Program-made: the position numbers and the translations under genes
Shown here: in pieces, positions 25,003 to 33,005 of the stretch
How the letters are laid out: every line of letters starts with the position of its first letter
Position numbering within the stretch: position 1 is the first letter of the stretch
Source: a bacterium
Lineage (GTDB): Bacteria > Vulcanimicrobiota > Xenobia > Xenobiales > JADMJV01
NCBI GenBank assembly: GCA_030149525.1
Contig: JASBRJ010000385.1
Location: forward strand, 1-47,409
Reading direction: 5' to 3'
Length of the DNA: 47,409 nt
The notes under the pieces: model-generated
What the model was told of the DNA's origin: nothing
Seen by the model: only the letters and a program-made list of their open reading frames with translations
Database searches by the model: none

Positions 25003-28000
25003 GCCTTCTGGACCGATACAGAGAGGATAGCGACTTTGCCGCCGACGGTAACTTCACCATTGACCGTGAGAAAGCACGCCTAAAACTTTCTCGCTACCAG
25101 TTGGCTCGACTGGAAGACTTTGCCCTTTTGGTTGTGCAGGCCCTGGTAGCCGCTCAAGCCACATCGATCAGTATTGGGATTGATAAAAGAGCGGGACGCC
25201 AGGGCCCCGAGATCCAGATTCGGGGAGAGGATGTGAAGCTTGACTCGAAACGCCTGGACAAGCTCCATGAGGAGATCTTTTCCGCCAACCGCGCATCGGA
25301 GCCGTACAGGTTGCTGGCCATTGCCTGTAATGCCGCAGAACCGTTTTGCCAATCCGCCCCCCAGATAATCCCGGAACAGACTGCCGTTCTCTTCACACTG
25401 ACCCTTAAAGACCCGCTCCCCAAATTGGAAAAGGCGATCAAGACTCGAGTTCTTTTCTGCCCCTGTCAGGTGACGCTCAACAGTGTTGCACTGCCTCAAA
25501 CGGACCCGGACTCCCAGCCTTTACGCCCCATAAAATTTCCAGAGTGCTTTGTCAAGCTAGTCCGCTTCGGCGTGGAGATTGAGAGTAAGCGCTTCCCGGC
25601 GACACCAGCCTATTCAACAATTCTTACTCACCCCGATTTCGTCCTCGACGCGTCCTGCAGCCATGTTGTGGAAGACGAACTCTACTTCGAGTGCCTGGCC
25701 CGTTCCCAGGCAGAGGCGGAACGCCGCCTGGTGGAACTCGCCGCCGACCAACCCGACGAAGAAACCCTCCAGCTCATCTTCTACTGGCTCCCTCGCATTG
25801 CCCGCTCAAAAAACTTTTATGAACTAGCTAGACTGCCGCTCTTTCCTCGAGCGGACAGCACCGAGTTCAGCGACCTCCTCTCCATGCATCGCTGGAGCAA
25901 AGAGCACGGCTCTCTAGCTTGCTCGAAAACTCCTCTTGAAGTCGATATCGGGCGCCCTGTTGTGCTGCTAACAAGCGCTGAAATGGGAGAATGCCTCACT
26001 CATCTCTTTGCCCCTTACGGCGGCCTTCAGGATGCCGCTCCTCTCGTAGCCAGAAAAATCCAGGCTCTTCAGAGACAACAAGAGTGGGAGAAAAAGGCTC
26101 GCCCCACCCAGCTTCCTCCCGGCAACTATCTGTCCCAAAAACAGATCTCAGGACCGGGTTGGCAGGCAGAGGTCGGTTTCCAGGGCGCGCCCGGAGGTCC
26201 CAGGGTTGTGGATATCCTCTATCAGAACAAGCTTCTTTGCAGTGAGACCTTACCGTCTCATCTGCCACCGGGAAGTCAGGCTGTTCTCAACCTTGACCGA
26301 GCCACCGTAAACTTCGACTGGACGGGTCTTGAAGGCGAAGAGTTCGAAGGCGCTATGAAGGGCCTTGTGGACCACCTCGAATCTTTTTTTCACGATATGG
26401 AAGCCTTATCGCCCTCGCAAATCTATCCATGCCTGCGAGACTACCTTCTCGACTGCCTCAGCGGCACCAAACGCCCCATCCCTACGCCCGCTCTCAAATC
26501 CCCACTTTTCCAACTGGCAAATGAAGAAAGGTTCGTCTCGGCAGAGGAATTGAGCCGGGAAGAGTCTGTCTGTATCGCCCCAAGATATACACCCGTTTCT
26601 CCTAATTTCCCCGGGGAATTGTTTCCCTATCCGTGTTTGGTGAGTAGCCCGGAAACAGTGGCCGTCCTGAAGCGCTTTCTGCTCCCTTCTCGACTGAACG
26701 ACCGGAGCGACTGCTTAGACTTATATCGTCGGATCGATGAGCAACTTCAAAATCCCCAACTCCCTCAATTGAAAGGCCAGCCGTATCTCATCAAGTGGTC
26801 CTTAGAATCTGAAGACGTGCGGGGCGAACTGGCGGTGCTCGATCAGCCGTCTCTGGGCACATCCGTGACCTGTTATTACCACGGTGTGAAAATCTGCACG
26901 ACCACCTTCTATCTTACCCAAGCGCTCGGTGCAATTGCAGAAGTAGACTCGACTTTATGGCGTCCCAATCGCGATTGGACAGCCATTGAAGAAGACCGCG
27001 GGATGCTCAAGACTCGAAAAATCTTGCGCCAACAATTCCGTGAAATGGAGAAGAAAGCGCTCTCCGACCGCGCACTCGAACCGGAACGCAAGATCGTTAT
27101 CTTACTGGCTTATCCAGAACTTCACCCCTCCGCCTGGGACATCCCCTTATACTTGAGCCGAGATCGTAAGAAACGCTTCTCTCTCAGAGAGTTGGATGAT
27201 GTGTTACGGAATGAGGGCCTGATCCTGATGGACAACAACAGCGGCCCGGACTTCGGAAAACCCGTGCTCGCCACTCCCGGAACAGACGGCATGTCTCTCT
27301 TACGCCTCGTTTTCAAGGACCGACTGCGAATAGAAAATGCTCAACGCTTCCTGGAGATCGAAGCCCGCAGAAGAAGCTATCTTTCTCAAGAGGCGCAAGA
27401 GAGCCTTCGGTTGCCGGGCGAATACAAACTGGTGCGCGAAGTGGCACAACGAGAGGGCCTCCTCGGCTTCCAAAGAGTCGACGAAGGTGAGACGGGACAA
27501 GCCCTTTGTTACGTGGAGGGGCGGTTCGTTATCTCGAAGTCGGATCTTTTGCCCCCCGGCTTCACCGCCGTTCTCTCCTTCACGAAGGAGTATCTTCTCA
27601 ACGATTACTCCGATGTCATCTTGCTACCTACCGAAATGGACGAATTAGAAAAGCAATGCTTCGATATACTCGTTGAAGCCCTGGAAGATCCGGACTCTCG
27701 AGAATCGACCATAGAATATCTCACAACTCACAAGCCGTGGCCTACCCTGCCCATCGAAAGGCTCAAAGAGGTCGCGTTTCTTCAAGGTCACGGCGGAAAG
27801 CTGTATTCTCCGAGAACGGTGATGGACAGGAGTCCGAGTGTCATCTACTACCTTTCTCCGGACTTTGACGAAGAAGTGGTGTGGGACACTCTCCCTCTTT
27901 TGAGACACGAGGAAGAAGAACTCAAATCCCTCTTCAAGCTTCTTCAGCAAACGGCCCACTTTCTCAACGTCGAACGCCGGATTCGATTAAGAAACCGAGA

Positions 28001-29150
28001 CAGAGCCTATCTTCGCGAAATCGAACAGACACCACTACCCAACCCGGCACAGACACAGGAGTTTAGCCATCCTAGGCTGAGAGCGAGACTTATGCCGGCC
28101 AAAGAATCCGTGATCGTCGGCCGCGATCTTGAGGGCCAAGTCGTGGGCCTTTACCCTTGGTACGGGCTGCCCATTTGGGGTGAAGTCTGGGGACTTTACC
28201 CGGGCGGCGGGGGCGAACATAGCCTTCCCTTCGCCGAACTAGACCAGAACGCAGAGGAGCTACTAGAAGACTGGGTCCACGAGGTCTACCTCACCTGGTG
28301 CCGAGAACTTGTGGGCAAGTCTCTCATTCGCGAAGAGCGAATGAAAGCACTCGATATTCTCAGGAGCACGGCCCGCCTGATCGGCTCTTCCACAACCTGC
28401 AAGCTGGCTCGAATCGCTCAGATGCTTTGGACTCTTCCACTCTTTTTGAGAGCCGACTCCACCTTCATTTCCGGAGCGGCCCTCGCCACCGAATTCGTGG
28501 ACAATGAGCGTCCCGTTTTGCTCGCTCCCGACGGTCGCGGTAAGCCTCCACACACGGTCGTGGCCAGTGACGTGTCCGAGGAGTACAAGCTCCTAAAAGA
28601 CGTCTTTGGCTTGGGTTCGCTGCAATGGTACGCCATAGAAAAACCGGCTGAGGCTGTGGAGTCTGCCGATATGGCGACGGTCCAGGAGGAAACCAACGAC
28701 CGGGTCGCTCGAATGAGTAGCTGGAGCTTCAATCCTTGGCGAACGATGAAGAATCGTCTGTTCGGTCCTCTGGAGCTTGACGAGAGCAAAGAAGATCCGG
28801 AAAAAACTCTTCTTCGTGAACTCCACTCCGATCTTACGAACCTTCTTCAGGCTAGCCATTTCGAAAGCGCCGCCCCTTACTTTTCCACCCTGCTGTTTGG
28901 TTCTTGGCCCCTGGGTCCCGCCTACTACCGCTCCCTTTCCAGCGGGCGCTACAAGCTGAATCGATTGCACCCCGGAGTGCGCTGGCTGCTCTCCCACAGC
29001 GGAGATCCAAAGCTTCTCCATCGAGGTCGAATGCTGCTTCTTCTTCATTGGGTAGGAGACGTCAACATCGTCTCCCAACCCTTCTTGGACGACTACGAAG
29101 ACGAGTTTCTGGTGAATCTTGTCACACGGCTGGAACAAACCCTGAACTGA
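24999..29150 (+). CDS. giant repeat protein with degenerate GHKL domain, partner of HSP90-like ATPase
   Basis: The 1383-residue product has at residues 17-165 a domain homologous to the N-terminus of the protein at 6243 (GNFTIDREKARLKLSRYQ; RVLFCPCQVTL at 150-160). Its pseudo N-box (40-60) lines up with the ATPase next door, but Glu is Leu44 and Asn is Ala48, so it should not hydrolyse ATP. The rest appears built of about five divergent units, each with a 'LPPG..AVL' or similar strand, a helical stretch and a 'LPLF.(R)AD' segment (LPLFPRADSTEFSDL, LPLFLRADSTFISGA). This resembles sacsin-type chaperone repeats. It has no signal peptide and no transmembrane segment. It is coupled to the upstream ATPase and followed by the dehydrogenase gene after 15 nt. 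Confidence 0.8.
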   Translation: MSLLDRYREDSDFAADGNFTIDREKARLKLSRYQLARLEDFALLVVQALVAAQATSISIGIDKRAGRQGPEIQIRGEDVKLDSKRLDKLHEEIFSANRASEPYRLLAIACNAAEPFCQSAPQIIPEQTAVLFTLTLKDPLPKLEKAIKTRVLFCPCQVTLNSVALPQTDPDSQPLRPIKFPECFVKLVRFGVEIESKRFPATPAYSTILTHPDFVLDASCSHVVEDELYFECLARSQAEAERRLVELAADQPDEETLQLIFYWLPRIARSKNFYELARLPLFPRADSTEFSDLLSMHRWSKEHGSLACSKTPLEVDIGRPVVLLTSAEMGECLTHLFAPYGGLQDAAPLVARKIQALQRQQEWEKKARPTQLPPGNYLSQKQISGPGWQAEVGFQGAPGGPRVVDILYQNKLLCSETLPSHLPPGSQAVLNLDRATVNFDWTGLEGEEFEGAMKGLVDHLESFFHDMEALSPSQIYPCLRDYLLDCLSGTKRPIPTPALKSPLFQLANEERFVSAEELSREESVCIAPRYTPVSPNFPGELFPYPCLVSSPETVAVLKRFLLPSRLNDRSDCLDLYRRIDEQLQNPQLPQLKGQPYLIKWSLESEDVRGELAVLDQPSLGTSVTCYYHGVKICTTTFYLTQALGAIAEVDSTLWRPNRDWTAIEEDRGMLKTRKILRQQFREMEKKALSDRALEPERKIVILLAYPELHPSAWDIPLYLSRDRKKRFSLRELDDVLRNEGLILMDNNSGPDFGKPVLATPGTDGMSLLRLVFKDRLRIENAQRFLEIEARRRSYLSQEAQESLRLPGEYKLVREVAQREGLLGFQRVDEGETGQALCYVEGRFVISKSDLLPPGFTAVLSFTKEYLLNDYSDVILLPTEMDELEKQCFDILVEALEDPDSRESTIEYLTTHKPWPTLPIERLKEVAFLQGHGGKLYSPRTVMDRSPSVIYYLSPDFDEEVVWDTLPLLRHEEEELKSLFKLLQQTAHFLNVERRIRLRNRDRAYLREIEQTPLPNPAQTQEFSHPRLRARLMPAKESVIVGRDLEGQVVGLYPWYGLPIWGEVWGLYPGGGGEHSLPFAELDQNAEELLEDWVHEVYLTWCRELVGKSLIREERMKALDILRSTARLIGSSTTCKLARIAQMLWTLPLFLRADSTFISGAALATEFVDNERPVLLAPDGRGKPPHTVVASDVSEEYKLLKDVFGLGSLQWYAIEKPAEAVESADMATVQEETNDRVARMSSWSFNPWRTMKNRLFGPLELDESKEDPEKTLLRELHSDLTNLLQASHFESAAPYFSTLLFGSWPLGPAYYRSLSSGRYKLNRLHPGVRWLLSHSGDPKLLHRGRMLLLLHWVGDVNIVSQPFLDDYEDEFLVNLVTRLEQTLN

Positions 29151-29165
29151 GAGAACCCGCAGCTT

Positions 29166-30224
29166 ATGCAAACTCCCAAACTCTTATGCGGAAACGGCTG
29201 CCTGTCTCAATTGATAAACCACCTTCAGGGGCCTGTCGTCGTGATCAGTGACCAGGGTCTGGCAAGCGCCGGAGTGACCCGGAAAGTGGCCACTCTGCTA
29301 GGGGCCGAAGAATGCTTCGCCTTTCTCTGCGGGGAGCCGACCACCGCGGATGTGGACCGGGCTGCCGCGCTACTGAGAGACAGGCCCGCCACGGTGGTGG
29401 GACTGGGCGGCGGCTCGGCCCTTGATCTGGCCAAACTCGCCGCCTCAGTCGCCTTGGGCGAGGCCTCGGCAGATACTTATGGTGAGTGCCTCACACCTCT
29501 ACCCGGCAAGCTGAAAACAGTTCTCATACCCACCACCGCCGGGACTGGCTCGGAGATGACAAGGACCGCGGTTTTCACCAACAGCCTGGGAAGAAAGACC
29601 TGGGCCTGGGGTGAGGAGTTGCAAGCCGAGGTAGCCGTCCTCGATCCAGACTTGACCTGCGGACTGCCTCTCGCTCCCACCATCTTCACAGCTGTCGACG
29701 CTCTCTCTCACGCCCTGGAAGCCTCCACAGGGAAAGCTGCCGACAAGCTGACTCTTCAGTTAGCCCGACAGGCCGTAGAGATCATCCCCAGGGCGCTGAA
29801 GAAGGTCATGCTCGATCTTTCGGACCTGGAAGCCCGGGAAGACCTCCTGAACGCCTCGGGCCTCGCCGGGATCGTTTTGAACTCCGGCGGAACGGGATTA
29901 GCTCACGCTCTGGCTCACGCCCTGGGAACACTGGTAAAAGTTCCTCATGGCCTGGCCATCGCCTGGGCCCTTCGTACCACGGTGGAGTGGAACGGTGCCG
30001 ACTGTTACCGACCCTTCCCCTGGCTTGCTCCAGACCCGGCAAAGATTTTGTGCGGTTGGCTGGACTCCCTACCCCTTGCCGCTTTGCCGGACTTTGAGAC
30101 GGATGAACTCGCTCGAGCGTTGCGCTATCCGGAGAACCGGATCATTTTGGACAACAACCCGCGCCCGGTCACCGATGAGGACATCCCCCATCTTTGTCGC
30201 GCCTTCAAGAAAGCTCCGTTATAA
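29166..30224 (+). CDS. iron-type alcohol dehydrogenase
   Basis: A 352-residue group III (iron-type) alcohol dehydrogenase. The NAD-binding GGGSALDLAK is at residues 81-90 and IPTTAGTGSE at 121-130. The metal ligands are Asp178 and His182 in TAVDALSHALE, with His251 and His261 in AHALAHALG...VPHG. It is slightly shorter than the usual 380-390 residues. The spacing between the last two His is shorter than in FucO-like enzymes. It sits 15 nt after the giant repeat protein on the same strand, so it is probably cotranscribed with the chaperone-like pair. The overlap with the convergent gene is 20 nt. Substrate unknown. Confidence 0.85.
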   Translation: MQTPKLLCGNGCLSQLINHLQGPVVVISDQGLASAGVTRKVATLLGAEECFAFLCGEPTTADVDRAAALLRDRPATVVGLGGGSALDLAKLAASVALGEASADTYGECLTPLPGKLKTVLIPTTAGTGSEMTRTAVFTNSLGRKTWAWGEELQAEVAVLDPDLTCGLPLAPTIFTAVDALSHALEASTGKAADKLTLQLARQAVEIIPRALKKVMLDLSDLEAREDLLNASGLAGIVLNSGGTGLAHALAHALGTLVKVPHGLAIAWALRTTVEWNGADCYRPFPWLAPDPAKILCGWLDSLPLAALPDFETDELARALRYPENRIILDNNPRPVTDEDIPHLCRAFKKAPL

Positions 30225-31425
30225 TTTTGCTGTTGTCCGAGGGGAGCGGTGTCTGGCACATCTCGAGATGGAGTCTTCCGCCTGAACGATAGGGATGGGC
30301 GAGAATCACATCCTCATTGAGTTCGATTCCTAGACCCGGCTCCTTGGGAGCCTCAAAATAGCCCTCGTTCCACTCCAGCGGCTTCTTCACTATGGCGTTG
30401 TGGAAGTCTGTTTGAATCGTCTCAAGAATAAGAAAATTCGGGCAGGTGAAAGAAAGATGAGCTGCCGCCGCGTGGGCCACGGGACCACAATAAATATGTG
30501 GCGCGATCTGTGCGTTGTACAGTTCCGCTGCAGTGGCGATTTTTTTGGTTTCCCACAGACCACCGCTTCGCCCAATGTCCGGTTGAAGAATGGAGACTCC
30601 GTTCTTCAAGGCCTGGTGAAACTCCATCTTGGTGGTGAGTCGCTCTCCCGTGGCCACAGGAATGGAAGTGGCTTGAGCCACCCGCCCGATGGCTTCCATC
30701 TGGTCCGGCGGACAGGGTTCTTCAAACCACAGCGGGTCGTATTTCTCAAGCCGTCGGGCCAGCCGGATAGCCGAAGAGGTCGTCATCTGGCCATGGGTTC
30801 CGAAGAGAATATCGGCCCGGTCGCCCACTGCCTCCCGCAGACACTTCACATTGTGTTCGCAACGGGCAAGTTCGGGCAGAGAAAGTTCGCGGCCGCCCTG
30901 GAAGCTGTAAGGCCCTGCGGGGTCTTGTTTGAGAGCCGTGAATCCCATCTCGAGGTACTTCAGGGCCGCCCGCGCCGCTGCCTCGCCGTCGTGGTAAACA
31001 TCGCCGGCATTCTCCCCTTCCAGAACATCCGGGTAAATGTAGGTATAACTCCGTATCCTGGGATGAAAACGACCTCCCAGAAGGTTATAGATCGGCTGAT
31101 CATGGGCTTTGCCCAGGATGTCCCACACGGCGATTTCGATTCCGCTGAAGACACCCATCATGGAGAGGTCCGGCCGCTGGGTGAAGCCTGCAGAGTAGAC
31201 TTTGCGAAACATGGTCTCGACATTGTGAGGGTCTTCACCGGCGATGAAGCGATGAAAGGTGTCCTCTACCATTCGGCACGCTATATCGCCGGAGACGGGG
31301 ATACCGTAACACTCTCCGATACCTTCAACACCGTCGTCTGTGGTGATCTTGAGTAGGACCCAAAACGAACCGCCAATACCGGTTGGTGGAACGGTCACGT
31401 AAGTTTGTATTTTTTCCAGCTTCAC
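30205..31425 (-). CDS. mandelate racemase/muconate lactonizing family dehydratase-like
   Basis: A 406-residue enolase-superfamily protein. The N-terminal capping domain (TIGGSFWVLLKITTDDGVEGIGECYG-like start) is followed by a barrel with GFTALKQDPAGPY (general base Lys region), WFEEP, TGERLTTKMEF, LQPDIGRSGGLWE and APHIYCGPVAHAA. The position usually holding the first metal-binding Asp reads FGTHGQ. I have seen this in a subgroup of the family annotated as D-galactonate dehydratase-like. It probably dehydrates or racemises an acid sugar. The start is GTG 31425, with GGGGAGG about 12 nt upstream. The closest plus-strand neighbour overlaps its end by 20 nt. Confidence 0.8.
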   Translation of the reverse strand: MKLEKIQTYVTVPPTGIGGSFWVLLKITTDDGVEGIGECYGIPVSGDIACRMVEDTFHRFIAGEDPHNVETMFRKVYSAGFTQRPDLSMMGVFSGIEIAVWDILGKAHDQPIYNLLGGRFHPRIRSYTYIYPDVLEGENAGDVYHDGEAAARAALKYLEMGFTALKQDPAGPYSFQGGRELSLPELARCEHNVKCLREAVGDRADILFGTHGQMTTSSAIRLARRLEKYDPLWFEEPCPPDQMEAIGRVAQATSIPVATGERLTTKMEFHQALKNGVSILQPDIGRSGGLWETKKIATAAELYNAQIAPHIYCGPVAHAAAAHLSFTCPNFLILETIQTDFHNAIVKKPLEWNEGYFEAPKEPGLGIELNEDVILAHPYRSGGRLHLEMCQTPLPSDNSKIITELS

Positions 31426-31460
31426 CCGTTCAAGCTACCTCCCCGTCCAGTGGAAACCTG

Positions 31461-31493
31461 CAAAACGCAAAACACCGCTCTAACGGCGGTGTT
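31461..31493 (-). terminator. rho-independent terminator of the small gene
   Basis: On the minus strand AACACCGC (plus 31486-31493) pairs with GCGGTGTT (plus 31471-31478), an 8-bp stem with a 7-nt loop, followed by TTTTGCGTTTTG. It ends 20 nt beyond the stop of the 57-aa gene and prevents readthrough into the enolase-superfamily gene. Confidence 0.65.
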
Positions 31494-31513
31494 GGCAAAG
31501 CTTCTTTTCAGAT

Positions 31514-31687
31514 TTAGCGACCGCGGACCGCCCGGCGACGAAGTCGTGCGCAGTAGCGATCAAAGGTGGCCTGGTCTTCTTCATCTCTGGAGTAAAGGCT
31601 TCGAACTACGGAGAGGGTCATCAGTCGTTGGTAGGCAGAGCGTCGCACTCCGCTGTTGGGTTTTTTGTCTGTATCGATGCCTTTCAT
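31514..31687 (-). CDS. 57-residue basic small protein of unknown function
   Basis: The frame runs from ATG 31687 to TAA at 31514. CTGGAGG lies 7 nt upstream of the ATG, a very strong ribosome-binding site, and a rho-independent terminator lies 20 nt downstream of the stop. The product begins MKGIDTDKKPNSGVRRSAY, has a central LMTLSVVRSLYSRDEEDQATFDRYC and ends CARLRRRAVRGR; it is strongly basic at the end. I recognise no family. It looks like an independent small transcription unit, and is too short for many gene callers. Confidence 0.65.
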   Translation of the reverse strand: MKGIDTDKKPNSGVRRSAYQRLMTLSVVRSLYSRDEEDQATFDRYCARLRRRAVRGR

Positions 31688-31814
31688 GGCGTAACCTCCA
31701 GGGTGATATTCTTCTTGGTAGTGTCAGAATACGACCTTGAACTTTGGAGACTGTTGACTTGACCGGTGGATTTGTGAACAAGAGTTTGCGAGTTCGTGAA
31801 CAATCTGACACGCT

Positions 31815-32894
31815 TTAGGGTTGGCTCAGATAATAGACGGCAAAGGAAGCCAACCAGTGCTCTCCCTCGTATTCACCGCTGGTCACATGAGCCAAAGCCG
31901 CTTTACCGTGAACCGCTGCCGACGTTCTCAAAACGTCTACCCTCGGGTCCTTTACAGGTAAACTCTCGGCTATACCGTTCATGGCCCAGGCGCGGCTCAG
32001 GTTCAAACCGTCCAGGTGGACAATCTTAGGATCGGAGCGGTCGCTCACTATCGCCGGATTCAAGAGAGACTCCGGCTTGTGGGCCTCTAGTCCAGGGAGA
32101 AAACCGCTCAGCCACCTGGAGTAATCCTCTCGGTTGAGAACTCTCCGCATCAGATCAGCTTCTGTGAGAGCAGGTGAAAGGAAGTGGTCGCCGCCGGGCT
32201 CCCAGCCGGCCGGATAATCGCGATCCTGGCCAAAGTAGTCCTGGGCTCGCTCTACCATTAGCTTCTCAAGCTCCTCGTGCCCCACGGCCCTGGCGTAGTC
32301 GAGGGCAAACGTCATGCCCAGACAGGTGTTGTTATGAGTTCCGCTTCGGATGGGATACGTTTGGCGAGGGAAAAAGTCCAGATACTTTTCCACCACAACA
32401 GTGGTGAGCGGTTGGAGATGCGTCGCCCATTCCCGGCCTTGCGGGTCGTCCCAGGTGTGGAGCTCCTCGGCAAGCTTGAGAAGCCAACCCCATCCATAGG
32501 GCCGCTCAAAACTGGATCTCTGAGGATGGGAGAGATACTCGGCCTCCACCTTAATGTTCTCCAGGGACAAGTTCTCATTCAAAACCTGTCGTATTCTCGG
32601 CGCCTCAGGCATCTCGGGATAGAGCTTCAGGAGTCTCACCAGCATCCAGTGGCCATGAACGCTTGAGTGCCAGTCGTAAGAGCCGTAGAAGGCGGGATGA
32701 AGCTGCTTGGGTCCGGCCACATGTTCGGGCCCGGTCAAGACATGAGCTATCTTATTGGGGTACTCTCTTTGCAAACTCTTCAAAGGGAGCGCCGCTAAAC
32801 GGGACGCCTCTTGGGCGGTCAAACTAGGAACATCGGCCAGAGCCAAGGGGCTCACCGCCAGACATAATATTATGGAAAGAACAAGGCATTTCAT
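31815..32894 (-). CDS. secreted DUF2891 family protein
   Basis: A 359-residue product with a signal peptide (MKCLVLSIILCLAVSPLALA). It matches DUF2891 (PF11199) in the early HPAFYGSYDWHSSVHGHW, ENIKVEAEYLSHPQRSSFERPYGWGW, IRSGTHNNTCLGM, YPAGWEPGGDHFLSPALTEADLM and VHLDGLNLSRAWAM. It is an all-helical, glycosidase-like barrel of unknown activity, here exported. It is divergent from the diguanylate cyclase gene, and an upstream gap of about 110 bp holds no obvious repeat. Confidence 0.85.
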   Translation of the reverse strand: MKCLVLSIILCLAVSPLALADVPSLTAQEASRLAALPLKSLQREYPNKIAHVLTGPEHVAGPKQLHPAFYGSYDWHSSVHGHWMLVRLLKLYPEMPEAPRIRQVLNENLSLENIKVEAEYLSHPQRSSFERPYGWGWLLKLAEELHTWDDPQGREWATHLQPLTTVVVEKYLDFFPRQTYPIRSGTHNNTCLGMTFALDYARAVGHEELEKLMVERAQDYFGQDRDYPAGWEPGGDHFLSPALTEADLMRRVLNREDYSRWLSGFLPGLEAHKPESLLNPAIVSDRSDPKIVHLDGLNLSRAWAMNGIAESLPVKDPRVDVLRTSAAVHGKAALAHVTSGEYEGEHWLASFAVYYLSQP

Positions 32895-33005
32895 AGCAGA
32901 GCATTACCGATGCGCCGGTATTTGCCCTGGTGTGACCATGTGAGGGAACCCGGCAAAGACTTTTCTCTTCGCCCAAACAGCCGATAACTCGCAAGGAGCA
33001 AGAAA

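Larger units (their letters stand above)
31426..31814. other. 389-bp gap between larger genes, holding a small gene and repeats
   Basis: It contains a 57-aa minus-strand gene (31514-31687) with its own terminator (31461-31493), and an exact 8-bp direct repeat GTGAACAA at 31774-31781 and 31796-31803, 22 bp apart. I see nothing else coding. The repeat is upstream of the small gene on the minus strand and could be an operator. Confidence 0.5.

Noticed and set aside
23485-30224. HSP90-like operon as an anti-phage defence system
   Set aside because: GHKL proteins do occur in defence islands, but there is no nuclease, helicase, methyltransferase or toxin partner, and the neighbours are housekeeping genes, so the label is not supported.
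30400-31356. 318-residue plus-strand frame antisense to the enolase-superfamily gene
   Set aside because: The opposite strand carries all barrel motifs; this frame has no family match.
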